A stretch of 64,000 bases of DNA from Rhizobium sophoriradicis. Its GTDB lineage: Bacteria; Pseudomonadota; Alphaproteobacteria; Rhizobiales; Rhizobiaceae. Where the stretch lies: assembly GCF_003939025.1 (NCBI RefSeq), contig NZ_RQIH01000002.1, forward strand, positions 1-64,000, read 5' to 3'. This document shows positions 16,100 through 25,162 of the stretch, in pieces. The stretch's first letter is position 1; each line of letters opens with the position of its first letter. Both the position numbers and the translations under genes were made by a program. Under the pieces are notes generated by a model that saw only the letters and a list, made by a program, of their open reading frames with translations, was not told where the DNA came from and ran no database searches.

Positions 16100-17092
16100 A
16101 TGAAAACAGCCCTGCCGATGTCGCTGCTCGCTTTGGCCATCTTCGTTGGCGGCGCCGATGCGCGGGAGCTCCGACCCGACGCGATCAATGCTGCGTCGCT
16201 TACCAACATTGAGACGGCAAAGCCATCAACCGCCGATCCGGACCCCGCGATCGTCCGCCTTCAGGTTCTTCTCGACCGCGCCGGGTCGTCTCCCGGCGTT
16301 ATCGACGGCCTCCCCGGAGAGAACGTCGACAAGGCGGTGGCAGGCTTCGAGGCTATGAACAAGCTTCCGGTGGATGGCCGGCCGGATCCAGATCTCGTCT
16401 CCCGTTTGGAAGACAATGCCCCCATTGTCGAGACATATGTCGTCTCGCCGGAGGATGCCGCCGATCTTGTTGACAGCATCCCCGAGGATTACGGCGAGAA
16501 GGCCAAGATGCAGAGCCTCGGCTATACCAGTGTCGCGGAAAAGCTGTCCGAACGCTTCCATATGGATCTCGATCTCTTGAACGCGATCAATCCGGGTTCG
16601 CAATTCGCAGCCGGAGACACTGTATGGGTCGTAAGCCCCGGTCCGCCAAGGGAGGGCAGGGTCAAGCGGATCGAGGCCGACAAGAAGACGGGGCAGGTAC
16701 TGGCCTACGGCGAAGACGGGTATTTACTTGCGGTCTATCCGGCGACGATCGGCAGCAAAGACAATCCGTCACCCTCGGGAAAGCACAAAGTTAAAGGCGT
16801 CGCGAGAATGCCGGTCTACCGGTACGACCCGAAGCGCAACTTCAAACAGGGTAACAACAATAAGGTCCTGACCATTCCGAAGGGACCGAACGGGCCGGTC
16901 GGCACCGTCTGGATCGACCTTACTGAGCCGACCTATGGGATCCATGGCACACCCGAGCCCAAACTAATCGACAAGGTCGGCTCGCATGGTTGCGTGCGGC
17001 TGACGAACTGGGACGCCGAAGAACTGGCCGGCATGGTCAAGCCGGGCGTCCTGGTCGATTTCGTCAATCGCAGTCCGGCCGCTCCGAAGTGA
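16100..17092 (+). CDS. L,D-transpeptidase (YkuD) with peptidoglycan-binding and LysM-like regions
   Basis: 330 residues. A signal peptide (ALPMSLLALAIFVGGADA) is followed by a PG_binding_1-like segment (~54-105), a LysM-like stretch (~140-180, YTSVAEKLSERF...GDTVWVV) and a C-terminal YkuD domain. The catalytic motif is complete: HG in YGIHGTPEP and SHGCVRLTN with the Cys near residue 299. It crosslinks peptidoglycan or anchors proteins to it in the periplasm. The start at 16100 is chosen for the signal peptide. Upstream, GTGGGAACAAATTCCCAC (16064-16081) is a palindrome containing a GGAAC followed by N16-CATT, a weak EcfG match that would give a very short leader. Confidence 0.88.
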   Translation: MKTALPMSLLALAIFVGGADARELRPDAINAASLTNIETAKPSTADPDPAIVRLQVLLDRAGSSPGVIDGLPGENVDKAVAGFEAMNKLPVDGRPDPDLVSRLEDNAPIVETYVVSPEDAADLVDSIPEDYGEKAKMQSLGYTSVAEKLSERFHMDLDLLNAINPGSQFAAGDTVWVVSPGPPREGRVKRIEADKKTGQVLAYGEDGYLLAVYPATIGSKDNPSPSGKHKVKGVARMPVYRYDPKRNFKQGNNNKVLTIPKGPNGPVGTVWIDLTEPTYGIHGTPEPKLIDKVGSHGCVRLTNWDAEELAGMVKPGVLVDFVNRSPAAPK

Positions 17093-17135
17093 GACGCGGC
17101 ATCTCGCACACCGCTGTTTCCCCGTCGAGGAGCGG

Positions 17136-17927
17136 CTACGAGGCCTTCGCCTCGAAAGCTGGGGCGAAGTCACCCAGCGTTTTCGCCTTCAGGATCATGC
17201 CGCCGATATCCTGCTCCACGATCGCTTCCAGGTCGGCAAAGCTGTCGATGACATAGTAGATCGGTTGCAGGATATCGATGCGGTAAGGAGTCCTGAGAAC
17301 GCTCAGCAGATCGAACGGCCGGAATTCGCACGCGGTGCCTTCGGTAGCCGCCTTGGCTTCACTCGGCGATGAGACGATGCCGGCGCCGAAGCAGCGGCGG
17401 CCTTGCGGCGTATTGATCAGGCCGAATTCGACGGTGAACCAGAAAATCCGGAACAGGTGCCATGAATAGCCCTTGCCGAGGCGCATGGCCGTTTCGCCGA
17501 AATGCCGGACGAAATTGGCGTAACTCTGATTGGTCAGCAGCGGGCAATGGCCGAAGACCTCGTGAAACAGGTCCGGCTCCTCGATATAGTCGATATGTTC
17601 GCGACGGCGCAGGAAGGTTGCCAGCGGGAATTTGCCTTGTGACAGAAGCTCGTAAAAGCGCGAGGGCGGAATGAGCGCCGGCACGCCTTCGACGCCGAAG
17701 CCGGTGGTCTCGTTGAGGCGTCTGTTCACATCGAGAAGCTGAGGCACTTTCTCCGGCTTCAAGCCGAGCAGCTTGACGCCATCCAGATATTCCTGGCAGG
17801 CCGTTTCGGCCAATATCTTCATCTGGCGCCTGTAGAGTTCGCCCCAGATCGCATCTTCCTCGGGGCTGTAGTCGTAGAGGCCGTCCGGGCCGGGCAGTTT
17901 GGCGGTGTAGCTGCTTTCTTTGGTCAT
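17136..17927 (-). CDS. phhA: Phenylalanine 4-monooxygenase
   Basis: 263 residues, the size of bacterial pterin-dependent phenylalanine hydroxylases. The iron site is visible in FHEVFGHCP (His about 122 and 127) and the third ligand Glu in TVEFGL (about 167). It converts phenylalanine to tyrosine with tetrahydrobiopterin or a related pterin, feeding the homogentisate pathway encoded downstream in the window. It diverges from an Lrp/AsnC regulator gene 123 bases away, which likely controls it. No pterin carbinolamine dehydratase gene is adjacent. Confidence 0.93.
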   Translation of the reverse strand: MTKESSYTAKLPGPDGLYDYSPEEDAIWGELYRRQMKILAETACQEYLDGVKLLGLKPEKVPQLLDVNRRLNETTGFGVEGVPALIPPSRFYELLSQGKFPLATFLRRREHIDYIEEPDLFHEVFGHCPLLTNQSYANFVRHFGETAMRLGKGYSWHLFRIFWFTVEFGLINTPQGRRCFGAGIVSSPSEAKAATEGTACEFRPFDLLSVLRTPYRIDILQPIYYVIDSFADLEAIVEQDIGGMILKAKTLGDFAPAFEAKAS

Positions 17928-18050
17928 CGGCTAATCCTCCCAGGAATGGCGCTATTTCTGCGATTATGCTCCGTGCCGGGCGGATTTTCTTTTCTTTCGT
18001 GCCGCTCCTCGCCATAGTGATGAAAAATATTCTCCATCAAGAGAGTGAAA

Positions 18051-18512
18051 ATGAAAGAAACCGGGAACTTTCGCCGCAAGCTTTTGAAGCTCATCCAGGC
18101 CGATGGCAGCCTGTCGCTGGCGGACCTGGCGGAGAAGGCCGGCATGTCGCAGAGCTCCGCCTGGCGGAAGATCCAGGAGCTGGAAGCCGACGGCGTTATC
18201 CGCAAGCGCGTAACGCTTCTCGATCCCGGCAAACTCGACCTCAAGCTCTGCGTGATCGCGCATGTGACGCTGGAGGATCACCACGAGGAGGCGGTGGCCT
18301 CCTTCGCTTCCGTTGTGCTGGAGCGGCCCGAGATCATGGAGTGTTACGCCTTGTCGGGCGCCTTCGATTATATGTTGAAGATCCGCGCCAGCGACGTGGA
18401 AAGCTACGAAGCCTTCATGACGCGTTATCTGATGCGCAACCCGCATGTGCGCACCGTGGTCTCGAGCTTTGTGCTGCGCGAGCTGAAGTTCTCGACCGAA
18501 CTACCGCTTTGA
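18051..18512 (+). CDS. Lrp/AsnC-family regulator, divergent from phhA
   Basis: 153 residues: an N-terminal winged HTH (LKLIQADGSLSLADLAEKAG, SQSSAWRKIQELEADGVI) and a C-terminal RAM/ACT-like effector domain with ECYALSGAFDYMLKI. The ATG at 18051 is preferred over a GTG at 18045. Position suggests it senses phenylalanine or a related amino acid and regulates phhA. The AT-rich interval contains GATG-N10-CCATC-like dyad sequence at about 18019-18038, a possible operator. Confidence 0.88.
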   Translation: MKETGNFRRKLLKLIQADGSLSLADLAEKAGMSQSSAWRKIQELEADGVIRKRVTLLDPGKLDLKLCVIAHVTLEDHHEEAVASFASVVLERPEIMECYALSGAFDYMLKIRASDVESYEAFMTRYLMRNPHVRTVVSSFVLRELKFSTELPL

Positions 18513-18554
18513 CGCTTGTCGCCAAATAAGTCGCCGATCGGTGGCAACGGGAGA

Positions 18555-19055
18555 TCAACGGGCGCTGTCGCCGTGCGAGCTGCCGGGCATGCGCACCGGA
18601 AAGCCCTCGAAGGTCTTCAGCGTATCGAGCACGATCGAGGTCTTCACGTGCTGCACCGACTCGTGCGGCAACAGAACGTCATTGACGAACTTGGAGAGGT
18701 CGGCGAGCCCGCGTGTTGCCACCTTCAGGTGATAGTCCATTTCACCGGTCAAAGCATAGGCTTCGAGAACCTCCGGCAGTCCGTTGATCAGTTGGGAGAA
18801 ACGCTGGGCATTGTCTCTGTTGTGGGTGGCAAGCGTCACGGAAATGACCACCAGCATATCCAGACCCAGCTTTTCCCGATCGAGATAGGCCCGGTAGCTG
18901 CGGATATAGCCCTCGGCCTCTAGCCGCGTCCGCCGGCGCGAGCATTGCGACGGAGAAAGCGCGATCCGATCGCCCAGCTCGTTATTCGTCAGCCTGCCAT
19001 CTTTTTGCAGTTCCTGGAGCAGGCGCAAATCCAATTTGTCGATCTGTTCATCCAT
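18555..19055 (-). CDS. Lrp/AsnC-family regulator, divergent from hppD
   Basis: 166 residues. The HTH lies in LRLLQELQKDGRLTNNELGD and SPSQCSRRRTRLEAEGYI; the RAM domain includes EAYALTGEMDYHLKV. The ATG at 19055 begins MDEQIDKLDLRLL; an upstream extension to 19076 is less typical. It is separated from hppD by 129 bases holding a TGCAA-N5-TTGCA palindrome and further TTTGC repeats, which fits control of the homogentisate genes. The effector is probably an aromatic amino acid (inference). Confidence 0.9.
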   Translation of the reverse strand: MDEQIDKLDLRLLQELQKDGRLTNNELGDRIALSPSQCSRRRTRLEAEGYIRSYRAYLDREKLGLDMLVVISVTLATHNRDNAQRFSQLINGLPEVLEAYALTGEMDYHLKVATRGLADLSKFVNDVLLPHESVQHVKTSIVLDTLKTFEGFPVRMPGSSHGDSAR

Positions 19056-19115
19056 TGCGTGGAATCTCCAAAACACTCACGAACCGTGCATAATATCTTC
19101 CTGCAGCCTAAAGAA

Positions 19116-19152
19116 TGCAAGGATTTTGCACGCGTTTTGCGCCACACTTTGC
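19116..19152. promoter_or_regulatory. Candidate Lrp/AsnC operator upstream of hppD
   Basis: TGCAA-GGATT-TTGCA (19116-19130) is a 15-bp palindrome. TTTTGC occurs at 19124-19129 and 19135-19140, and CTTTGC at 19147-19152, giving 11-12 bp phasing on one DNA face as expected for multimeric Lrp-type binding. Confidence 0.45.
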
Positions 19153-19184
19153 GCAGTTAAACTCCATCTCGTTAGGAGGAGAAA

Positions 19185-20294
19185 ATGGGTCCTTTCCCGC
19201 ATGATGCGCCGCCATCCGAAATCACCGCCGACAACCCGGCCGGCACCGACGGTTTCGAATTCGTCGAGTTCGCGCATCCCGAACCCGAGAAGCTCAGTGA
19301 GCTCTTCACGCGCATGGGTTATGTCGCCGTCGCCAGGCATAAGACGAAAGACATCACCGTCTGGCGCCAGGGCGACATCAACTATGTCGTCAATGCCGAA
19401 CCCGGCAGTCACGCCGCCCGCTTCGTCGAAAAGCACGGTCCCTGCGCGGCATCGATGGCATGGCGGGTCGTCGACGCCAAACACGCCTTCGACCATGCTG
19501 TGTCGAAGGGCGCCGTTCCCTATGAAGGCGATGACAAGATGCTCGACGTCCCGGCGATTGAAGGTATCGGCGGCTCGCTGCTTTATTTCGTCGAGACCTA
19601 TGGCGCCAAGGGATCGGCCTACGATGCCGAGTTCGATTGGCTGGGCGAACGTAACCCGCGTCCTGAAGGGATCGGCTTCTACTATCTCGACCACCTCACG
19701 CATAATGTCTTCCGGGGCAACATGGACAAGTGGTGGGATTTCTACCGCGAGCTGTTCAATTTCAAGCAGATCCACTTCTTCGATATTGACGGCCGCATCA
19801 CCGGTCTGGTCAGCCGCGCCATCACCTCACCTTGCGGCAAGATCCGCATTCCGCTGAATGAATCGAAGGACGACACCAGCCAGATCGAGGAATATCTGAA
19901 GAAGTACCGGGGCGAGGGCATCCAGCACATCGCCGTCGGCACCGAGGATATTTACGCGGCCACCGACCGGCTTGCCGACAACGGGTTGCGTTTCATGCCG
20001 GGTCCGCCGGAGACCTATTACGACATGTCCTATGAACGGGTGAACGGCCACAGTGAACCCATCGAGCGCATGAAGAAGCACGGCATCCTCATCGATGGCG
20101 AAGGTGTGGTGAATGGCGGCATGACGAAAATCCTGCTGCAGATCTTCTCGAAAACCGTCATCGGCCCGATCTTCTTCGAATTCATCCAGCGCAAGGGTGA
20201 CGAGGGTTTCGGCGAAGGCAACTTCCGCGCTCTTTTCGAGTCGATCGAGGCCGATCAGATCAAGCGTGGTGTCATCGGGACCGCAGCGGAGTAA
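19185..20294 (+). CDS. hppD: 4-Hydroxyphenylpyruvate dioxygenase
   Basis: 369 residues, the usual bacterial length, made of two vicinal-oxygen-chelate domains. Iron ligands are seen at the His in YLDHLTHNVF (about 173), the His in IQHIAVGTEDIY (about 248) and the Glu in FFEFIQRKGDEGFGEGNF (about 329). It converts 4-hydroxyphenylpyruvate to homogentisate. A strong AGGAGGAG precedes the ATG. It is the first gene of a same-strand run hppD-hmgA-fahA-maiA; the 80-base gap to hmgA is larger than the others. Confidence 0.95.
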   Translation: MGPFPHDAPPSEITADNPAGTDGFEFVEFAHPEPEKLSELFTRMGYVAVARHKTKDITVWRQGDINYVVNAEPGSHAARFVEKHGPCAASMAWRVVDAKHAFDHAVSKGAVPYEGDDKMLDVPAIEGIGGSLLYFVETYGAKGSAYDAEFDWLGERNPRPEGIGFYYLDHLTHNVFRGNMDKWWDFYRELFNFKQIHFFDIDGRITGLVSRAITSPCGKIRIPLNESKDDTSQIEEYLKKYRGEGIQHIAVGTEDIYAATDRLADNGLRFMPGPPETYYDMSYERVNGHSEPIERMKKHGILIDGEGVVNGGMTKILLQIFSKTVIGPIFFEFIQRKGDEGFGEGNFRALFESIEADQIKRGVIGTAAE

Positions 20295-20374
20295 ACTCTA
20301 CGGGCGCCCGTGCGTCTGAAGGGCGCGCGGCGCCGGAGTTTTCGGGCCTTGAGTTTTCGGGGAGGAGTTGAGCA

Positions 20375-21736
20375 ATGGACCAGACATCGATCCAGGCTTC
20401 CGGCGGTGAAGCAGCGGCGGCAGACAAAGTGAAATATATGCCGGGCTTCGGCAACGACTTCGAGACCGAGTCGCTTCCCGGCGCTTTGCCGCAGGGCCAG
20501 AACAGCCCGCAGAAATGCAATTACGGTCTTTATGCCGAGCAGCTGTCCGGCTCGCCGTTTACCGCGCCGCGCGGGACGAACGAAAGGTCCTGGCTTTATC
20601 GCATTCGCCCGAGCGTGCGCCATACGCGGCGCTTCTCCAACGCTTCCTATCCGCTTTGGAAGACCGCGCCCTGCCTCGACGAACATTCGCTGCCTCTCGG
20701 CCAGCTTCGCTGGGACCCTATCCCTGCGCCCGAGGAAAGACTGAATTTTCTGGAAGGTGTGCGCACGATCACGACGGCCGGCGACGCCACGACCCAGGTG
20801 GGCATGTCGGCCCATGCCTATGTCTTCAACGAGGACATGGTCGACGACTATTTCTTCAATGCCGATGGCGAACTGCTGATCGTGCCGCAGCTCGGCGCCA
20901 TCCGGGTGTTCACCGAAATGGGCATCATGGATGTCGAGCCTGCGGAAATATGCCTCATCCCCCGCGGCATGATGTTCAAAATCCTCACGTCAGACGAGCA
21001 GACGGCCTGGCGTGGTTATATGTGCGAGAACTACGGCGCCAAATTCACGCTGCCGGAGCGTGGCCCGATCGGCGCCAATTGCCTGGCGAACCCGCGCGAT
21101 TTCAAGACGCCCGTCGCCGCCTACGAGGACAAGGAGAAGCCCTGCCGCGTTCATGTGAAGTGGTGCGGAAAATTCTACGTCACCGAGATCGGCCATTCGC
21201 CGCTCGATGTCGTGGCCTGGCACGGCAATTATGCCCCGTTCAAATACGATCTCAGGACATTTTCTCCGGTCGGCGCCATCCTCTTCGATCACCCGGATCC
21301 GTCGATCTTTTCGGTGCTGACCGCGCCGACCGAAGATGCCGGTACGGCCAATGTCGATTTCGTGATCTTTCCGCCGCGCTGGCTGGTGGCCGAGCACACA
21401 TTCCGTCCGCCCTGGTATCACCGCAACATCATGAGCGAATTCATGGGGCTAATCCATGGACAGTATGACGCCAAGGAAGAGGGTTTCGTGCCGGGCGGCA
21501 TGAGCCTGCACAATATGATGCTGCCACATGGGCCGGATGCGGTCGCCTTCGAAAAGGCCGCCAATGCCGAGCTCAAACCCGTGAAGCTCGATCACACCAT
21601 GGCTTTCATGTTCGAGACCCGATACCCGCAGCAACTGACGAAATACGCCGCCGAGCTGGAAACGCTGCAGGACGATTATCTCGAGTGCTGGGACGGTCTG
21701 GAACGCAAGTTCGACGGAACCCCAGGTATCAAGTGA
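20375..21736 (+). CDS. hmgA: Homogentisate 1,2-dioxygenase
   Basis: 453 residues, matching family length. The N-terminal signature [19 protein letters not shown] is diagnostic. The C-terminal cupin iron site lies in [16 protein letters not shown] and [13 protein letters not shown] (His and Glu ligands). It opens homogentisate to maleylacetoacetate. GGGGAGGAG precedes the start. It stands between hppD and the fumarylacetoacetase gene, completing a linear pathway order. Confidence 0.95.
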   Translation: MDQTSIQASGGEAAAADKVKYMPGFGNDFETESLPGALPQGQNSPQKCNYGLYAEQLSGSPFTAPRGTNERSWLYRIRPSVRHTRRFSNASYPLWKTAPCLDEHSLPLGQLRWDPIPAPEERLNFLEGVRTITTAGDATTQVGMSAHAYVFNEDMVDDYFFNADGELLIVPQLGAIRVFTEMGIMDVEPAEICLIPRGMMFKILTSDEQTAWRGYMCENYGAKFTLPERGPIGANCLANPRDFKTPVAAYEDKEKPCRVHVKWCGKFYVTEIGHSPLDVVAWHGNYAPFKYDLRTFSPVGAILFDHPDPSIFSVLTAPTEDAGTANVDFVIFPPRWLVAEHTFRPPWYHRNIMSEFMGLIHGQYDAKEEGFVPGGMSLHNMMLPHGPDAVAFEKAANAELKPVKLDHTMAFMFETRYPQQLTKYAAELETLQDDYLECWDGLERKFDGTPGIK

Positions 21737-21755
21737 TAACATCGGAAATTGGAAC

Positions 21756-22781
21756 ATGAAACTTGCGACGTTAAAGGACTCCACCCGGGACGGCCGCCTC
21801 GTCGTCGTTTCCCGCGACCTTACCCGCTGCTCGGAAGTCGGTCACATCGCCCGCACGCTGCAGGCAGCTCTCGACGACTGGGAGCATGTCGCGCCGCGCC
21901 TTCAGCTGATTGCCGAAGGCATCGAAACCGGCGCCCAGCCGACGCTCCGCTTTCACGAGCATGACGCTGCGTCACCTCTGCCGCGGGCCTATCAATGGGC
22001 CGATGGTTCCGCCTACGTCAACCATGTCGAACTGGTGCGCAAGGCGCGCGGCGCCGAAATGCCGGCAAGCTTCTGGACCGATCCGCTGATTTATCAAGGC
22101 GGCTCGGACAGTTTCCTTGCGCCGCGCGATCCGATCGTAATGGCAGACGCCGCTTATGGCATCGACATGGAGGGGGAGGTCGCCGTTATCACCGGCGACG
22201 TCGCCATGGGATCGGACCCGCAGGCGGCGCGCGACGCCATCTGCCTGGTGATGCTCGTCAACGACGTCTCGCTGCGCGGCCTGATCCCCGACGAACTCGC
22301 CAAAGGGTTCGGTTTCTTCCAGTCGAAGCCCGCTTCGGCCTTTTCGCCGGTAGCGGTGACGCCGGACGAGCTTGGCGACGCCTGGGATGGCGGCAGACTG
22401 CATCTGCCGCTGCTCGTCAGCCTGAACGGCAAGCCTTTCGGCAAGGCCAATGCCGGTATCGACATGACCTTCGATTTCGGCGAGCTGATCGCCCATGCCG
22501 CCAAAACCCGCCATCTCGCGGCCGGAACGATCATCGGCTCGGGAACGGTTTCCAACAAGCGGGACGGCGGCCCGGGCAGGCCGGTCGAAGACGGCGGCGA
22601 CGGCTGTTCCTGCATCGCCGAAATCCGGATGATCGAGACGATCGAAAGCGGCTCGCCGAAGACCCCCTTCATGCAGTTCGGCGACCAGGTCCGCATCGAG
22701 ATGAAGGACCGGGCCGGCCATTCGATCTTCGGGGCGATCGATCAGACCGTCGAACGCTATGGAGGAGCGGGACCGCAATGA
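21756..22781 (+). CDS. Fumarylacetoacetate hydrolase
   Basis: 341 residues with the FAH catalytic domain. The metal-binding acidic residues are in GIDMEGEVAVITGD (about 131-144), and GTIIGSGTVSNKRDGGPGRP (about 256-275) is a family signature. It cleaves fumarylacetoacetate to fumarate and acetoacetate. It starts 19 bases after hmgA and its stop overlaps the maiA start by 4 bases (ATGA), so the two are translationally coupled. It belongs to the shorter bacterial FAH branch rather than the ~420-residue eukaryote-like form. Confidence 0.92.
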   Translation: MKLATLKDSTRDGRLVVVSRDLTRCSEVGHIARTLQAALDDWEHVAPRLQLIAEGIETGAQPTLRFHEHDAASPLPRAYQWADGSAYVNHVELVRKARGAEMPASFWTDPLIYQGGSDSFLAPRDPIVMADAAYGIDMEGEVAVITGDVAMGSDPQAARDAICLVMLVNDVSLRGLIPDELAKGFGFFQSKPASAFSPVAVTPDELGDAWDGGRLHLPLLVSLNGKPFGKANAGIDMTFDFGELIAHAAKTRHLAAGTIIGSGTVSNKRDGGPGRPVEDGGDGCSCIAEIRMIETIESGSPKTPFMQFGDQVRIEMKDRAGHSIFGAIDQTVERYGGAGPQ

Positions 22782-23410
22782 GCGAGGTCGTTCTTTACGA
22801 CTACTGGCGATCGTCGGCGAGCTACCGCGTCCGCATCGCCCTCAACCTGCTGGAGATCGACTACAGGACGGTGCCGGTCAACCTCTTGGAGGGGGCGCAC
22901 AGGAAGCTTGACTATCTCGCGCTCAACCCGCAGGGGCTCGTGCCGACCCTGGTGATCGATGGAAGGCCCCTGACGCAGTCGCTGGCGATCATCGAATATC
23001 TGGCCGAGCTGCGGCCGGAATGCGGATTGCTGCCAACAGACAGTGCCGATCGCCAGCATGTGCGCGGGCTTGCCTATGCAGTCGCCATGGACATCCATCC
23101 GATCTGCAACATGCACGTCGTGTCGCATGTCATGACCCTGACCGAGAAGGCGGATGCCCGCGAGGAATGGATGAAGCATTTCATCGCCGACGGACTTGGC
23201 AAACTGGAAGCGATGATCGGCGAAGCCGGCGGAACCTTCAGCTTCGGCGATGCGCCGACAATGGCGGACCTCTGCCTTGTCCCGCAAGTTTATAACGCCC
23301 GCCGCTGGGGCGTCGATCTCACGCATCTCAGGCGCATCGTCGCGATCGACGCCCGGTGTGCCGAACTGCCGGCCTTCCAGGCGGCGCATCCCGACCGCGT
23401 AAAGCCGTGA
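22778..23410 (+). CDS. maiA: Maleylacetoacetate isomerase
   Basis: 210 residues, a zeta-class glutathione S-transferase. The N-terminal SSASYRVRIALNL motif carries the catalytic Ser-Ser-Cys-like region (here SSAS, residues 11-14, with Cys replaced by Ala). NPQGLVPTL and QSLAIIEYL form the thioredoxin-like glutathione site. It isomerises maleylacetoacetate to fumarylacetoacetate. The start at 22778 overlaps the preceding stop. The missing Cys deserves note, because classical MAAI has SSCS, but this residue is not strictly essential in the family. Confidence 0.92.
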   Translation: MSEVVLYDYWRSSASYRVRIALNLLEIDYRTVPVNLLEGAHRKLDYLALNPQGLVPTLVIDGRPLTQSLAIIEYLAELRPECGLLPTDSADRQHVRGLAYAVAMDIHPICNMHVVSHVMTLTEKADAREEWMKHFIADGLGKLEAMIGEAGGTFSFGDAPTMADLCLVPQVYNARRWGVDLTHLRRIVAIDARCAELPAFQAAHPDRVKP

Positions 23411-23465
23411 CGTCACCGCCCGGGTACAATGCATCAGCCTGAGGCCCGGCGGCTGGCCGGCGAGC

Positions 23466-23936
23466 CTACGCGTCCCGCCACGAAGGGAATATCGCAGCCT
23501 GGCCCAAACGTTTGCCGCTTTCGTCGATAAGCTGCCAGACAGTCACCTTCTCGATCCAGAAACGGCGCCCCGATTTCGCGATCCTGACGCCGCGGCCATT
23601 CTCGACAAAACCGTCGCGCGTCACGCTATCCAGCAGCCGCTGACGCTCGGCGCGATCCGGCTGCTCGGCCGAAAGCCGCGACGGCAGCGCGATGAATTCA
23701 TCCCAGCTATATTCGAAACAGGTCTGCGCGGTGCGATTCGCGTAGATGAAGCGCGGGTCGGGTTCGGTATTGTGGGCGAGGACCACGAAAGGAGCAGAGT
23801 TGTAAAGCCAGTCCGGCCCCTGTCCGTCCTGGACAAGAGGACGGCCGACGATGCGCATGTAGCTGCCGGTGAGAAGGGAGAAAAAATCGGGATCGCTCGT
23901 CAGGTCGAGGGCGTGATTGTCATAGATAGATGTCAC
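23466..23936 (-). CDS. MEKHLA (PAS-like) domain protein
   Basis: 156 residues with a GTG start preceded by GAGG. The sequence follows the MEKHLA/PAS-like family: LYNSAPFVVLAHNTEPDPRF, ANRTAQTCFEYSWDEF, LPSRLSAE and GRRFWIEKVTVWQLIDE. It is a stand-alone sensor-like domain of unknown ligand, cytoplasmic. It converges with maiA and has no obvious operon partner. Confidence 0.8.
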   Translation of the reverse strand: MTSIYDNHALDLTSDPDFFSLLTGSYMRIVGRPLVQDGQGPDWLYNSAPFVVLAHNTEPDPRFIYANRTAQTCFEYSWDEFIALPSRLSAEQPDRAERQRLLDSVTRDGFVENGRGVRIAKSGRRFWIEKVTVWQLIDESGKRLGQAAIFPSWRDA

Positions 23937-24041
23937 GAAGTGCCTCGCTGGTCAAATGCCTCGGAGCAGGCGACATGGTGGCAGCTTGCCTCAGGCCGAG
24001 GCGATCATCTGCGGCGACTGTGGTCATGCTAAAGCTATTGC

Positions 24042-24950
24042 TTAACAGCCGTCCAGTGCCGTGATCTTCGAGACCAGCGTCTTGCCAAAGGCGTAAGTGG
24101 TCTGGACATCGGCCCGGCCCTGACAGCGCCGTCCATCACGGGTGACGTATTCGTACGAAACCCGCACATCATTATCGCCGCGCAGCGCGGTGCCCGTGAG
24201 TTTGAGCGGCTGCGACATCGCACCGAAGAAGGCGTGGATCGAAGCTTCGTTGAAGGGGCCTTTGCCGCGCTTTTCCGGAATGACCAGAGCCGAAGCGGTT
24301 TCACCATCGGCCACCGCGAGTGCGGAGTAGAACGCCGTCACCGTGCCCATCGGATCATACGGAAACGTCTTGCCATCGTCGGACGCCGCATCCGCCGCGT
24401 CCAGCTGAACCGTATCATAGGCGATGCCGACGCCTTGTGCCTTGGCGGGCGTCAGCCACTCGATGCCTTCAGGCGGCGCTGACGTCACGTAAGCGATCGC
24501 GGTGTCGGGCAGTCCCAGCTGATTGAGATAGGCGCCAACCAGAGCATTGGCGACGCCGCTTTCGGTGGCCTTGCCATCTATCACGCGATAGGCAGCATGG
24601 AAGCCGAGATTGGATGTGGCCTCAAGCATGCGCGGCGAACCGGCAAGCCAGGTGAGGGCGCAAGCTGAAGCGCACAAGGTCCCCGGAGGGACGGCCGTGG
24701 CAAAGTTCCGAAGACGTATCGCGCGTCCGATCTCAATGCCGGCTTTGAGATCCCCGCCCTCGCTGTTTAGAAATACCAGCGCCTTGTTGGGGGCCGCGGC
24801 CACGTTTCTGAAAACGATTTCGTCACCTTCGTTTAAGACGCCCGTGACCGAGATCAGGTCCGTGTCACCTTCCAACGGCTCTCGCGTGATCTCCGCTGCT
24901 GACAGAGGAAATGCGCATAGAAACAACAACCCAGCCACGATGTAACGCAT
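24042..24950 (-). CDS. Exported ClpP/crotonase-like protein (COG3904 type)
   Basis: 302 residues. A signal peptide (MRYIVAGLLFLCAFPLSAAE) sets the start at 24950; the open frame upstream to 25079 is not needed. The ClpP-like core has LNSEGGDLKAGIEIG (about 76-90), CASACALTWLAG with a candidate nucleophile Ser (about 113-124) and LGFHAAYRV with a His (about 133-141). These are the expected Ser-His pair of the fold. The C-terminal ~100 residues are not recognised. It is a predicted periplasmic peptidase-like protein; activity is unproven. Confidence 0.75.
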   Translation of the reverse strand: MRYIVAGLLFLCAFPLSAAEITREPLEGDTDLISVTGVLNEGDEIVFRNVAAAPNKALVFLNSEGGDLKAGIEIGRAIRLRNFATAVPPGTLCASACALTWLAGSPRMLEATSNLGFHAAYRVIDGKATESGVANALVGAYLNQLGLPDTAIAYVTSAPPEGIEWLTPAKAQGVGIAYDTVQLDAADAASDDGKTFPYDPMGTVTAFYSALAVADGETASALVIPEKRGKGPFNEASIHAFFGAMSQPLKLTGTALRGDNDVRVSYEYVTRDGRRCQGRADVQTTYAFGKTLVSKITALDGC

Positions 24951-25162
24951 CGATTCCCCCGCCTTCGCTCGCGTTATTGAACATCGCAAGGGATGTTTTG
25001 CAAGACTGATCATGCAACCCTGCAGAGGGCTCGGCCTGTGGATCGAAGTGAAGGAAGGCGGACGCCAATCTCTTGGCAAATCCGCTATGACATTCCTTCG
25101 CGCGGGTCTCGATCTGATATACAGCGAATGTCGCCATCCTTGTTAACGTGATACGACAGAGC

